Of a stretch of DNA of 64,000 nucleotides, positions 42,468 through 56,000 are shown in pieces. The position numbers and the translations under genes are program-made. The DNA comes from Mesomycoplasma ovipneumoniae. Lineage in GTDB: Bacteria; Bacillota_I; Bacilli_A; Mycoplasmatales; Metamycoplasmataceae. The DNA is taken from positions 1 through 64,000 of the forward strand of contig VZDP01000004.1 of the NCBI GenBank assembly GCA_009756935.1. The letters run 5' to 3'. Position 1 is the first letter of the stretch, and each line of letters starts with the position of its first letter. The notes beneath the pieces are model-generated. The model ran no database searches. It saw only the letters and a program-made list of their open reading frames with translations, and was not told the origin of the DNA.

Positions 42468-45400
42468 ATGTACAGAAAAAAAGCAAAAACCAACCCAATA
42501 TTTTTATTCGGGGTTGGTATTTTTTCACTTGTTGTTGCCTCTTGTTCAACCTCAAACTCAAATTCATTTCAAAATTACACCGATCCAAATAAAAGTCTTC
42601 AAAAAAATCAGGTAGATAATTTTTTTCTTCAGTATCCAAATTTTCCTGAAGATATTAAAAATAAAATAAAAGATTCCTTAAATATTTCCTCACAAAATTT
42701 CGCAAATTCAGAATATATGCCTAAACTTTCTCAATTTGTAGAACAATACTCATCAACATTAGATTTGTTTGGAAAATTCGAGTCTAATTTTAAATCTAAA
42801 ACAATCGATAAGTCTTTTAGCGTTAACGAGGATAAATACAATAATTTAAAAAGTGAAATTGAATCGTTTAATCAAAAAATTCTAAATTCATCTAATTTTG
42901 ATACTAAATTGGATGAGTATTTAGCCAAAATAAGTGAATTAAACGCAGAAATTACTAAAACTAATGAGACCCTTAGTCAGGAACTGTCAACTTTTGGTTG
43001 ATTTAATACGGTTTTAAAACACGCAAACCTTGTTAATCTTAAAGCCTTAAGTGCGCAAATTAATGACAAAATTACCACTTTATATAAAAATGATAATAAA
43101 GAAGAAATTGAAAATTTCACCTCAAATTTAATGATTTTGGAAAATATTATCACTCAAATTAAATCAATAAAAAATGAATATTCAACTAAGAAAAATGAAG
43201 CTTTCAATAATTTAATTACAAATTTTAATTCAAATATAAATTCTGATAACTTAATTAACAATGTGACTGATTCAATTCAAAATCTTAAAAGTATCCAAAC
43301 TAATTTAGAAAAAATTGTTAATGAGTCAGCACAAAAAAATGAAAAACTACAAGAATTAAAGAAATCTGTTATTTCAGATGTTGAGAATGCCGCTAATTTA
43401 TCCCAAAGTGTTCAAAGTAATTTTAAAGAAAAAATAAATGACTCAATTACTGAATCACAAATTAGTCAAATTAAGGAATTTATTTCGGATTTAGAAAATG
43501 TTGCATCACTTCTGTCTTCATTGAAAACAGAAAAAATAGAACTAGAAAATAAGCCTAATTATTTAAATTCTGAAAATAAAACAGAATTAGATAATCTAAT
43601 GAGTTCCTTAAATTTTCTAGATGAACAAAATAAGCTTGTATTAAATGATGAGATTTCCAATAATACAAAATATTTTTTATCTAATGCTTTAACAGTCTAT
43701 GAAAATGTAAAATCAGAAATAGCACGTCTTAATGGTGATGTTAAGCTAAAAGAAGCTAAAAAAACTTTGGAAAATCAATTATTACCTAGCAAATTTAGTT
43801 CAAATTTTATTTCTAATATTAAAAAACTAGCAGATTCAAAAAAATTAGTTTCTGATATTAAAGATATAAGTTCTAGCATTTTAAAATTAGCAGATTCGCT
43901 TGACTTATATAATGTTGAAGTGAAAAATTCTCAATCATTATTGAATAACTCAAGTACATCTGCAACAAATAAGCAACAACTTGAAGAAAAAAATAACAAA
44001 ATTAAAGAAAAATTAGACGAAAATCTCCGACTTAATCAAATTGATAGTGAAAATTTGCCCGGATTTGCTGATGATTTTGCTAATTTAGTCAGTTCATTTT
44101 CACAGACAATTTTAAATTCAAAAGCGCAAAATGAGCAAATTGTGCAAGAAAAACCACCGGTAAAAGTTGCACAAAATTTATCAGATTTTAAACAAGAGGC
44201 CCAAAAAGCCCTAAAAATTAGTCTTGATGACCAAGGACTTGACCGTCATAGTATAAAAAAATATCTTACTTCTGCTTCTTTTAACCTTCAAAATGCAAAT
44301 CTTTGGTTAAAACAACCACAAAATGATGAAATAAATTTCAAATTATTAGACTTATCATTAGATAGTAACAACAAAAATATTTTAGTCCTTAAATATGAGG
44401 CGACTTCAACAAAAAACCCTTCACATTCAACGATTTTATCCACCCAACTTTTAATTTCTAATGATGATGTTGACTTAAACAAGATAATCTCTTCATTAAA
44501 CATAGATTTTCTTGATGACTATTTTGATATTTACTATAATTCGTTCCTTGATTTTGAAAAAGAAGACTTCCCTAAGCAAGACGTAAAAAAATTTATTTTA
44601 GAAAATTTTTCTCAATCAAAACAAACAATCGGAAATTTTTTCCATGTTGCATTACCAGAGCGACCTGAATTAACCTTTACCAGTGATAATAAAATATCTT
44701 TAAAATTAGAGATTAAATTTAATAACCAAGTTATTAAAACAGTCATTGTTAAGTCCAAGAACCCAGTTAATTTTAAACAAAAAGAAAACTTGCCAGTAAA
44801 AATTGGATATACTCAAAACTTCAAAAACTCCAGCTTTTATAATCAAACTTACCTTAATGATTCTGAATATGCTGATTATGATTATACAAAGACAAATGAC
44901 CTATCAGCTTATTATTGGAGTTTCCAAGAGCCTGCAGGTGCTGGCGGGGTTGGAAGCTATTGATTTTATAAATATTTATTAAAACCAGCTTTAGAATCGC
45001 TGCAACAAACAGGGGAAATTGCTGCAAATAAAAAATTTAAAACTCTTAAAGATCAGCCAAAAGTTGTAAAAGTTTCAGAATTTGGTTCAGAAAACCCAGC
45101 AAATCCAGATGAATTAAGCAAGTCCGACCTTGATAAAATTTTTGATAAAATTTTAAAAGATAAACAATTTTTTAACTACGAAATTCCTAGAAATGCGACA
45201 ATTTCACTTTCAACTTTTGATGTTGATAATGAAAAAAGAAGAGTTTTAACCTCAAGTACAACTCAAAGTATTTGGCTTAAATTATTAATAAAAAATGGCC
45301 AACACACTAGAGAAGAAATTCTACAATTTGCACCTAAAGATTTCTTAAAACCAATTTTATCACCACGTGATAAAGCTGATTTATCATTAATTGAAGACAT

Positions 45401-48400
45401 TTTAAGTGATCCTACTGGTAAAAAATTATTTAAAAACACAAAAATTAACGATATAGATCATACCCACGGTCAAATTTCACTAGCTGGAAAAACGAGTTCA
45501 GAAATAATTAATTCACTTAACAACCTTTATACATTTGCTAAAATTGGAAAATTTGAAATTTTTGCAAAAGATGTTATTTCTACAAACATTTTAAAAGGTG
45601 AGGCAAAAATTTTCTTTTGGTACAAATTTAACGGGTTGGAATTTCCTCTAATTGTTGAAGGAACTAAACGTACTGATGTGTTCAAAACTGAAAAAGCCAT
45701 TAGTTTTTCAAATTGACTGCCAGCTACTTATAGCGATATTAAGCCTAAAAATGGGTCTAGTTTCACCAGTGAAGATTTTGCACCTATTCCAGAAGAAACA
45801 GGTCAAGTGGATAGAAGTAATGGCAAAGCAATTTTAAAACCTAATCAAATTTCCACTGATGATAAATCAATAATTGATCAAATTAATAGTCGCCACTTTG
45901 ATTATCGTAGAGTGACCGGTGAATTTTATAAAAAAGAGCAAATAGACATAAAATATAGACTAATTGACCCAGCTGATATTGTTGAACAAAAAGCTGAATC
46001 AAAGCTAAATTACTTACTTCAAATAAAAGCTAGAAATGAAACTACTAAAAATAGTGATTTAAATAATTTTAAAAATGAAGAAGTTAAACTTGAGGGTGAA
46101 GACAAAAAAAGTGGAAAAAATAGTGAAAAATTACCAAAAATTGTCGAGAAGCAAATATTTTTTAATACTGATCCTGAAGTCACACTTGACACTTCGAAAA
46201 TTTTAAACAATTATTTTGTCTATTATTATGATGCTAAAACCACTAATATACCAGGTGAAATGACTTTTAAACTTGGTTTTATTAACAAAAAAAACACAAA
46301 TATCCGCTATAGTTCTGACAAAGTCATAAAATTACAAAACCTAGAAAACGATTATAAAAATAAACTTTATCCTGAAGTAATTCTAAATAAAATCAAATAT
46401 TCTGATCTTGTTCTAAAAAATAATAGTTCACTTGCAAGAAACGCGTTAAATAACAACAATTTTAAAGATCTTTTTGACATCAAAGAACAAGCACTTCAGT
46501 ATAATAATTTCAAAATTTCAAAAGAAAATTTACAATTTCTTGAGACAAAAAAATACAATAATAAATTATATTTCCGTCTAAAATATGTTAATGGGCAATA
46601 TACTGTTGAAGGATCAACTTGATATTTTTTAACAAATATAAATAACCAAAATATTCAGGCCAATATAGATTTAGATACACAAAACCCATTAGTTACTTTA
46701 TTTGATTCTGGAAATGAAGTAACTAGAAGTCGTGAAATTGAACCTTATTATAAAGATTTATATTGAAATTACGATAATTCTACAAAGACAGCTAAATGAA
46801 CATTAAAAGAAAAATATTTTTCTCAAACATTTTTAAAAAATAATCCTAAAAACCGGAAAATAAATCTGCAATTATTTGGAAATGCTTTAGTTCAAAATAC
46901 CCGAAGACTTACCCGAATTAGCGGCGGAATGGACTTGCTTGAAAACAAACCAACTAAAGGTGGTTATGATTTTGTTTTTGACTTTGAAAAATTAGCAAAG
47001 GGCGAAATAATAGCAATTACTGAAGAAACCAAAAATGTATTTTTTGAAAATTCAGGGAAAAAATTTGAGAATTTTAAATTTACTTTAAGTGCTCAATATA
47101 TCAAAGATCAAGGGATTGAATTTAAATTATGACTAAATAATTCAAATCTTGGTTTAATAGTTGATAATGTTCTTAACCATGTTGAAAAAGGCGCCGACTT
47201 CTATAATAGTTCAAAATTTGACACTTTTGATCCAAAAAAAGCCTTTATTTTACATAAAGCCGGAGCAAGAGTTCATATTGAATACACAAATTCGCTTGAA
47301 AATGAAGATTTTGGTTCTAAAACAAATCAGTTTGATTATAAAAATATTGACTATACTAATGAAGAACAACCAATTTCATTCTTTACCAATTCAGATGCTT
47401 ACAATTTAGAAAAATATAATCCAAATCAAAATGTTCCTTATAAATTACATGAAGGGTATTTACAAGATTTAGAATTTTTACATAAATCTTGAGATACTAA
47501 AAAATTCCCACTAGCAAAAAATTTATTAGCTAGAACCTTTGGATTTAGTTTTGGAAGTGCAACTATGCTTGCAAAAGTAAATAATGACCCAGATGATGGT
47601 AAATTTTACATAATCACAAATAATCACGTCGAAGGTGGCGCAAGTTTTGATTTAAATACTCTTTTTGGTAAAGATTTAACTCATTCCTTATCAAATACTC
47701 GTTACATGGCTATTGCAAGTAAATATTATTCTAATTCAATTGATGGCGGTTATAGCTATTGAGGTGGACCAAACGCCGTCAAAAATGTTCCTACTTGGAT
47801 AGTTTGAACTGGTATTAAACAACCGGATGTAGATGGAAAAAATCCAAAAAATGTTGACATAACTGTTTTAATTGTTGATATTAAACCTTTAATTAAAGCG
47901 GCTTATGAAAGCGGTGAGTTCCAAAAAGCAGCCTGATTATTAAATTGATATAAATTACCTAACTTAAAATTAAATTCAAATGGTCAAACAGATTTAACAT
48001 TTTTTGGTCAAAATGTTAAACATTTTGGAATGAATGGATTTCCTTATGCAAAACAAAGTGGATATATAATTAATAGGGCTAATTCAGATCAACAAAATGT
48101 TACTATTTTGAATCAAACAGGTTATACTCCATCATATTTTAACGCTGGTAATTCCGGAACTGGAGTATTAGGGCCAAATGATGAGTATATTTCAACAATT
48201 AATGGAGGTTCACCACTTACATTTTTACAAAGTTGGAATTATTCAACGGCAAATTATAATTATTTTGGAATAAATTGACAAAATGAAAAACCACTTGAAC
48301 TAAAAAGTAAATATAGTTTATCATCAATGATAATGAGACTAAATGCTCAAAATCCGCGTGAATACAGTCTTCCTTGGTTTTTCAAAGATTTTGAAAAATA

Positions 48401-48401
48401 A
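42468..48401 (+). CDS. Very large lipoprotein with C-terminal DUF31 (MIP-like) serine protease
   Basis: 1977 aa. Signal peptide and lipobox VVASC (Cys26). Residues 40-600 are Ser/Asn/Lys-rich, mostly helical and coiled-coil-like. A middle part (about 600-1680) is mixed alpha/beta with no recognised domain. The last 300 residues form a DUF31/PF01732 trypsin-like domain. Probable triad: His1720 (ITNNHVEGG), Asp1797 (VDITVLIVD) and Ser1896 (NAGNSGTGV). The family includes the mycoplasma immunoglobulin protease MIP, but here the protease is fused to a giant anchored stalk and no MIB-like partner is seen. Many TGA(Trp) codons, no frameshift found. Confidence 0.85.
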
Positions 48402-48505
48402 AATAATCTTAAAGTCACAAAAATTAGCTTATTAATTTAGTCTATTTATTTAAACTTTTCTATTTTTGCTGATTTTATTGACATTAAAACTAAAAGGTTC
48501 AAAAT
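48349..48505 (+). repeat. Left copy of the 157-bp duplication flanking R5
   Basis: Covers the last 17 codons and 3' region of the DUF31 gene. The same stretch, about 85% identical, recurs at 49185-49341 on the other side of repeat R5. Confidence 0.8.
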
Positions 48506-49184
48506 CCCGAGTTTCCCAGTTTGATGACATAATCCTAAAAAAGTGTCCTGGTTTATTATTTGGGCACTTTTTTAACTTTTTTGACAAACTCGGAAAAATA
48601 ACTATCAAAGCAAAAACACTAAATTTTAAATCTAGCCATCACGAAAGAAAAATCTACTACTAAGCAAACTAAAAAAGCTAAAATTTTAACTTAAAAGGCA
48701 AAATTATGAATTTTTAAACTACTTTTTTAGTTTAAAACACTAACAAAAATCATAAAAAATATAACTACTATTTAAACTCAATGCAAATAGAAAACTCGTT
48801 TTATTTGCAGCGAGCCTAAAAAACATATGAAGTTTTGAAAGAACAATAACCAAAAGCCTTAAATTTATAGATTTCTAAACGGTTAAATTTAAGGCATACC
48901 ATCATATTTGAAAATACAATGGAAAAGCCGCATTTTCAAATTTTTTTATGACAAAAACATTCTTAATTCCCCCTTAATTCTAATCTCAAAATTTATTAAT
49001 TATTCTTAGTGAGGTTCATTATAACATAATTTTATTTTAGACCAAACATTTTTTTTTTTGCAAAAGGCCGATTTTAAAACAATAAAAATTAAGATTTTAG
49101 CCTCAAAAATCGCGGATTTACGGGCATTTTTTGTATTTATATTGACTAAAAAGTAAATTTTGCCATCAAACTGTCAAACTCAGG
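48506..49184 (-). repeat. Copy R5 of the TIR repeat (679 bp, both ends intact)
   Basis: Left end CCCGAGTTTCCC..TTTGATG (48506-48526), right end CATCAAACTG..CAAACTCAGG (49164-49184). AAAAT lies at both outer borders. Hairpin GTGTCC/GGGCAC with T-runs (48537-48574). Minus-strand TTGGTC 49045-49040, 16 bp, TATAAT 49023-49018, AAGGGGG and ORF MFLS. Transcription would run antisense towards the DUF31 3' end. Confidence 0.88.
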
Positions 49185-49341
49185 AAAATCCGCGCGAATA
49201 CAATCTCGCTTGGTTTTTTCAAAAATTTTAAAAAGTAAAATAATTTTAGAGCCCAAAAATTAGTTTATTAATTTAGTCTATTTATTTTAAATTTTCTATT
49301 TTTGCCGATTTTATTGACATTAAAATTAAAAAGTTAATAAT
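49185..49341 (+). repeat. Right copy of the 157-bp duplication, decayed DUF31 3' end
   Basis: Begins AAAATCCGCGCGAATAC and would read PREYNLAWFFQKF before a stop, against PREYSLPWFFKDF in the gene. It is non-functional and more mutated than the left copy. Confidence 0.8.
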
Positions 49342-49391
49342 CCATTTACTCTAAAAAGTCGCAAAAATTTGTAAAAAAATACTAAAAAAAG

Positions 49392-49441
49392 AGTAAAATT
49401 TACTTTTAAAAGGTAAAATGAAGTAAATTTTACTTTTTTAT
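49392..49441 (+). terminator. Strong terminator, probably the original one of the DUF31 gene
   Basis: AGTAAAATTTACTT, 15-nt loop, AAGTAAATTTTACT then TTTTT: a perfect 14-bp stem. It now lies 990 nt from the DUF31 stop because R5 and the duplicated flank intervene. Confidence 0.75.
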
Positions 49442-49470
49442 TTAATAAAATAATAAAAAAACACCATTGT

Positions 49471-49481
49471 AGTGCTATAAT
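49471..49481 (+). promoter_or_regulatory. Extended -10 of the P97/P102 operon
   Basis: AGTGCTATAAT (TG-C-TATAAT, -10 at 49476-49481), 41 nt before the P97-like ATG. The ribosome site is AGAGGAAAAA. Confidence 0.65.
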
Positions 49482-49522
49482 TTTAAATATTTGATTAAAA
49501 ACCACATAGAGGAAAAATATAT

Positions 49523-52500
49523 ATGCCTAAAAATACTAATAGATTAGCAATAGCAATAACCGCTGTTGGCGGTGTTGCTATTTTTGCAACGACTATTGGG
49601 CTTGTAACTCGAATTCGCTATACAGGAGAAAATCCCCGAGCTGAATTAGAAAGTTTAGTTTCGCGAGTCCAAAATGTTGCCTTTAAATCTGATGTCTTTG
49701 ATGATTCTACCACATACAGCCAAATAAAATCACAACTTTTTGACCAAAGTGGAAAATTATTAGCTGGCACAGATTTAAATAAATTTATATCTTTTTACAC
49801 ACAGGTTAACTCCAAACTACGTAAATTTGAGCCAACTTTTGCACCAAATAAGCCATTTTTAGAATTTATTGACTTAATTCCAAATGATAATGATCAAAGT
49901 TTTGAGCTTCGTTTTCGTGCAAAGCACCAAGTTGATAACAATCACACAGCATTTTCAACCATTATTTCAAAAAAGGTGTCATTTGCACAACGTTCACAAT
50001 TTGCTCTTGCCGAATTTAATTCAAACTTAGAAAAAATCACCAAAAGTTTCAAAGAAAATATCCAAAATCTAAGAAGAACAGATTTTAGCTCAAGTGTTAT
50101 AAATCCAAGTTTAGTTGATCAAAAAATTGCATCGCTAACTCGTGCAGAAGATTTTGCCGCTGATATTAATAGAGCCCGAACTCAAAGCGAGGCTGTTGAA
50201 AAAATAAGTCAATATTTCCCTGATTTTCAAAAAATAATTAACGATTTAAACTTTGACAAAAATAATTTTTTCACTTTTAAACAAGGAACAATTTACAATT
50301 TTAGTTTAGAAAAACATCCTGGAACTAATAATTTTATTTCAGTTGGTCCAAATTCAGTTCCAAGTTTTTTAGTTAAGGCTGAATTAAGTGATGATGCAAA
50401 ATTTGTGCTTAAAAATTTTAATATTGAAGATGCCCAATTGCTTGAAAAAATTGATTTAGTTCCGCAGGCTAGTTCAGGTTCTGAGTCAAGCCAAGGTGAA
50501 GAAAAACAAGCTAAACAGGCAACTTATTTTGCTGATGTAGACGATATTTTGTCAAAAATTTCACTTAGAAAATTACAATTTACTGATTTTAAAGTTGGAA
50601 GTCAGCCAGTTACTAATACTCAAGTTCAAGCTCAGGCTAGCTTATTAAGTTCTGGAGATATTAAGCAACTAGTTCAAGTTTCCTCTGAAGTTACCCAAAG
50701 TCAACCTCAAGCTCAAGCTGAAGGAGGAGCGGGAGGAGGAACTGGGCAACAAGCAACTTCAGGAACAACTGGAACAGACGCGGGATCAACTGGGACAGGT
50801 GGAGTGGCAGGCGCAGGAGCACCCGACTCAGGAACAGGATCAACTGGATCAACCACAGATCAGCAAACTAACGGAGAATCTGGCACAGAACAACCTTCTG
50901 TAACTACTCCAGCTGAACCTGAAGATAAAACAAAGGAATTAGTCAAATATCTTGAAATTTCAAATCGCACTACAAATGAATTTTTAGCTAGTTTTAATAA
51001 AAAAATATATTCTTCTATTAGAGAAAAATCTAAAGAAGTAGTAGATAAAATAAATTCTGAATTATTAATTAAGCCAATTTCCCTTGATTTTGGTGATTTT
51101 AATCAGTATTTTGACAAAAAACAACCTCAAGGTGTTGATTTTTATTTAGATCTTTCTAAAGCACAAGAAAAAGATGGCGTTAATACAGACAATTCAAACC
51201 TTGAAATCCCGGTTGTTATTAATCTTTATTCAAGTTTTTTTGGTGACTCAGAAAACAAACTTTTAGGATCTAAAACTTCAGTTTTTGAAATTCCTAATTT
51301 CAAGAAGGTTGGAACACAAACTGGTTCAGCGGGAACTACAGATCTCTCTTCTAATTTAGATACAGAGCGGAAAACATTCTATAATCTTGACGGTTTACCT
51401 ACAACTTCGGCTTCTCAACCAACTTCAGTTTCTGTTTCTGCTTCAACAACAGGTGCGCAAACTACCCAAAATAAACAAATTAGAATCGGGTCAACAACAG
51501 CTTATATTTCTAAAACTGAGTTAGAAAATTTAATTGGAACTAGTACAACTGGTTCAACTAGTGAAGGAACCGGACAAACTACTGAATCAAAAGCTCCTAA
51601 ATTTGAAGAAATTAAGAAAATTATCGGAAATCCTTTCCAATATGCATATGATTTTGATGCAAATGAGTCAATGCTAAAAGCTTGAGTTGGACAGCAAAAA
51701 TTCCCTAAACTCGAAGATTTTGCTAGTTTTACGAAAAATAATTTCATTGCATCAGATTACAAAATAAAATCATTAAAATCTGATAAATTCTTCAAAAATG
51801 AGTATGATGTTGCTTCCTTTTATGCGTATTTAATCCAAATGGAACCTGCTCAAGTTTTAAATTATCTATTTGAAATTGCTAAAGCAAACGGTTTAGTTGA
51901 TAAAAATGCTTCAATTAATCTAAATGATATAAAAGATGACAATATTTTCAAAATTGCCTCAGATGTTAAATTTAATACAACTGAAACTAACCCAGTTTAT
52001 TCACTTGATTTTAACAACCAGTTTTTAGGTTTTGATTCTCGTGGTTGAATTTCTAATCTATTTTTACCAAAAACTGTTTGGCAAAAAACAAATACTTTAA
52101 TTAATGACAGCGATATTTTTACTGAATTAAATAAATATTCACCTGTAAAAGTTGAAACAAGTTCAGGAACAAGTGATGATCTTTATAAAACATTGCAAGA
52201 TGCTGCTAAAAAAATTAAAGAAGCACTGAAAAAACAAAGCTCCTCAATTTTAAAAGCTGGTAATGGTAGCGGTTCTGGCGGCGGAGGTGGCGCTGGTGGT
52301 TCAGATTCAACTACTCAAACTTCAATTCAAGCTGAAATCAAAAAATTCTTTAGTGAAAAAACACAACCACTTAGCACTTTAAAAGATTTATTGCTAGCAT
52401 TTTACTTTAAAGCTAAAGAATTAACCAACTTTAACGCTTGATCAAAATTAGGTAGTGATCTAGACTATAAAATTGTTTTTGAAAAACACTCAGGTTCAAC

Positions 52501-53029
52501 AGGTTCATCTTCAGGTACTAGTGAAACTCTTACTACACCTTCTGGACTTGAGGACTATAAATTAACTTATTATTACAAGGTTTTTGACAAAAAAACTGGT
52601 GTTGCTAAATATCAAACTCCAAAAATTGACTTAAATTTATGAGTTAATAAACAAGATACTCAAAGAACTGAAAGAGATGAATTAAACAAAGCTGTTTTAA
52701 GTATTCCACCATCATTTTCGCTATTTTACCTCAAAAAAGAGGATTTTGACAAGCTCAAAAAAGGTGATTCTACTGAAAATACTGAAGGTAAAAAATTCGA
52801 AGAAACTGCAGTATTCAAAGAAATTCAAGAAAAAATCCAAGAAAACAATAAAGATCTCAAACTCTCAGTTGTTTCAATAGATGAAGATAAAATCAGTCCG
52901 CAAAGATTTAAAGTTGTGAATTTGCAAATCGAAAAAACTACACCAACTACTGAAGGTTCTTCAACTGGTCAGTCAGTTAAGTCAAGTCTTAGTTTCCAAG
53001 TTAGAATTGCACTAGACGATACACAATAA
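49523..53029 (+). CDS. P97-like cilium adhesin paralogue
   Basis: 1168 aa. N-terminal transmembrane signal (IAITAVGGVAIFATTIGLVTR), then RYTGENPRAELESL, typical of P97/LppS-family proteins of this clade. Low-complexity Gly/Thr/Ser/Gln tract at about residues 400-475 (TGTDAGSTGTGG) and a Gly-rich block near 915 (GSGSGGGGGAGGSD). I do not see the P97 R1 AAKPE-type cilium-binding repeats, so direct cilium binding is not assured. These proteins are exported and usually proteolytically cut; no lipobox. Followed by the P102-like partner after 35 nt with an AAAGGAG ribosome site. Confidence 0.85.
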
Positions 53030-53064
53030 TAAAAAAAATTTCTACCATTTTAAAGGAGAAAAAA

Positions 53065-56000
53065 ATGTTAAATAAAGAAAATAAGTCAAAAAGTATAAAA
53101 ACAATAATTTCAACAGGTTTTTCGATCACCGCAATTCTTACAACAATCGTTGCAGTTCCTATTGGTTTAACAATTTTTGAGCGTTCATACAGTTCACAAA
53201 TTTTTGGAAACGTTGATAAAAATGAAGTTGTCAATTTAAAAACTCAGTCCACCTTTAGCGAAGAAGATTTTATTAATGCTCTTAATAATCTAAAATTACA
53301 TGACCAGTATAAAGATTTATCAGCAAAAACAGCCCTTTCACTGGCTAAAAACCCTTCATATGCATTTAATTTTTTAAATGCATATGACTTTAGTCCAATA
53401 ACTAAACACAATTTTCGGGTAGTTTTAGACATTGAAAAAGCAAATGCTTCTGGCACTGAAGTAAAAAATGTCGTAGTTTATGCTCATTCAGATCAATTCA
53501 AACTTACTTATTCAAAACAAACTGACCTTAAAGGTTTTACCCAAAGTGATAAGGCTGATGGCGATTTAGTTGGATTCCAAATTGATCTTGAAAAGTCAAA
53601 ACTAGAGCTAACAGGCACAAAAAATTCCAATTTAGTAGCTTCCGAAGTTGCTTTTAAACTTGATAATGACTTTCAAGCTTTTTATAAAAGAACACGTTCA
53701 AAATCACAAGCTTTTTCTGATGCTTTATTCCAAAATGGACTGGCTTATAATTTAGTTAATACTTTAGGTCTACCTTCAATTTTGGAAAAAGGTTATGTTT
53801 TAGCACCAAAAACAGTTGAAAACCAAAAAGCTAAACAAGAAAAAATAGTTATGGTTGGCGATTCAGATACCAAAAGAGTTGACAGTCTAATGAAAGTTGA
53901 AAACTTAGTTTTCAAAAATCTTAACGATCAAGCCGGAACTCTTTCAATTTCTTTTGAGCTAAAAGATCCAAGCGGCAAACTTATCAAAGAATTTGACTTT
54001 CCAATTTTAGGAATTAAAAAATTAAGCGATGATGTAAAAGCTGTTGAGCAAAAAATTCTTTCACAATTTAGTGATTTTGTTCAATTAAAACCACTAGTTC
54101 AAATTGCACTTGTCAAAGATAATCTAAGTTTGGCCCAAATCGTCTACAAAACTGATAATAACCCCGTTAATCTCGCAACAGTCTTGAGCAAAATTACGCA
54201 AAACTCACAACAAAATGGACGACAAAGCCAAGTTTCAACCCAACTTTTCCAAGATTCAGGTCAAAATTCACAAGCTAATAATGCCAAAGTTGACATAAAC
54301 CGTCAAGATTTAAGTGCTTTTTTCAATTTAAAGTCTGAAAAATTCCAAGTTCCTGGACTTGATGGTTATTTTGTTAAAATTAACAGCATTAAATTAGCAG
54401 AAAATTTAACCCAAGCGCAAAAAGATAAACTTGTACAAGAAAATAAAGTTTCTTTTGAGGTTGATTTTCAAATAGAAAAACAACTAAATATTGAAGCTCC
54501 TTACCTTGAAAGTGAATTTGTTAAGTCAAATTATCCAAAAGTTCTTGAATCTTCGCTTGCAAGTTTAGGAAAAGGAAATGATTCTAAATTTGTTTTAGTT
54601 GATCTTGGTTCTTCAAAATCTAATGTTGAAGTTCAACTTGATTATGATGAAAATCAGCGAAAAGTTTTAAATGCTGTCTTAGAACAAAATTCAGAAGACT
54701 TTACAAATTTAGACAAAATTGATCCTCAAGATCCAAAGTTTGAAAACTTTAATCCTCTAGCTAAAACTTTTGAATTCAAAGAAAATCCTAATGGACCAAA
54801 ATTAACTTTAGAATATGTTAAATCTCTTGTTTCAGAAGTTGTTGAAGATGCTAAAAAACAAAAAACTTTTACCGAAGTAGCCAAAAAACTTTTCATTTTA
54901 GATCTTGGAATGGAGCCTGAAAGTGCTAGCGCTCTGCAAAAATATATAGATCTAAACAAACCAAGATTTGAGCCTACTTCTAAAGACAGTGGTAGCGAAA
55001 AACCAGCTGAAGGTGAGAAAAAAACAGAAGAAGGTGAGAAAAAACCTGAAGAAGGTGCAACAACTGGAAGTCAATCAGCAGATTCTCAACCATCAACCGG
55101 TGTTCCAGCTGCTGGAGCTGGAGCTGCAACAGGAGAGGCAGTAGCAGCCGGAGGTGGCACAGCGGCTACAGGAGGCGCAGGCGGAGCTGGAGCTACCACA
55201 TCCACCTCAACAACCGGAGCGCAAGCAACTTCAACAACCGGATCCCAAACAACCTCATCAACAACAGCATTCGAAGATGATTCAACTGCTAAAACTAATG
55301 ATGATTCAACTACTGAAACTAAAACTGAAACAAATGAAGTTTCAACTTTTAAAGGTTTAGGTGTTGAACTTTGAGCATTTTTACAAAAATCTAATTATTC
55401 TGCACTTGGTCAAACTGATTATCAAGCAGAAGTAGTTACAAAATCTGATAGTCAAATTGATGTAATTCTTAGTTTTGGAACAAAAACTGAAACAGAACAA
55501 AAAGATTCAAATCCTAAAGCTATTTTCTCAATCACACAATTAGAAAATGATGCTGATTATGATGTTCTAAGAAGTTATAATCCAACCGTATTTTTTGATT
55601 TTCGTCAAAATCAAAAAACAGATGGAAGTGATAAAATTACAAAAATACAACCACTTAACCGTGGCGATGTAAAAATTGATCTTGAAAATGATAAAGATAA
55701 TGTTGCAACTAAAGATGGGTTATTAGTAAAAAAAGCTGTTGAAATTAAGGAGGTTCCGGCAAGTCCACAGGAAGCGGCGGCTGTAACGGCAACTGAAGCA
55801 AGTACAACAGTAGCAACTACTGAAACCACAGCACCAACAACTACAACCACAACAGGCACACCGACCCCAACCCCTACTACTACAACAACAGAAACTCCAA
55901 CACCAACTCCAATAACAGAAACAACAACTCCTACAACCACAACCGCAACTACTGCTATTGACTCCAAGAAACAAATTCTTGAATCTGGTGTAATATTTTT

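Noticed and set aside
53001..53456. Minus-strand ORFs opposite the start of the P102-like gene
   Set aside because: Shadow frames of a gene with signal peptide, ribosome site and long open frame; no homology signal.
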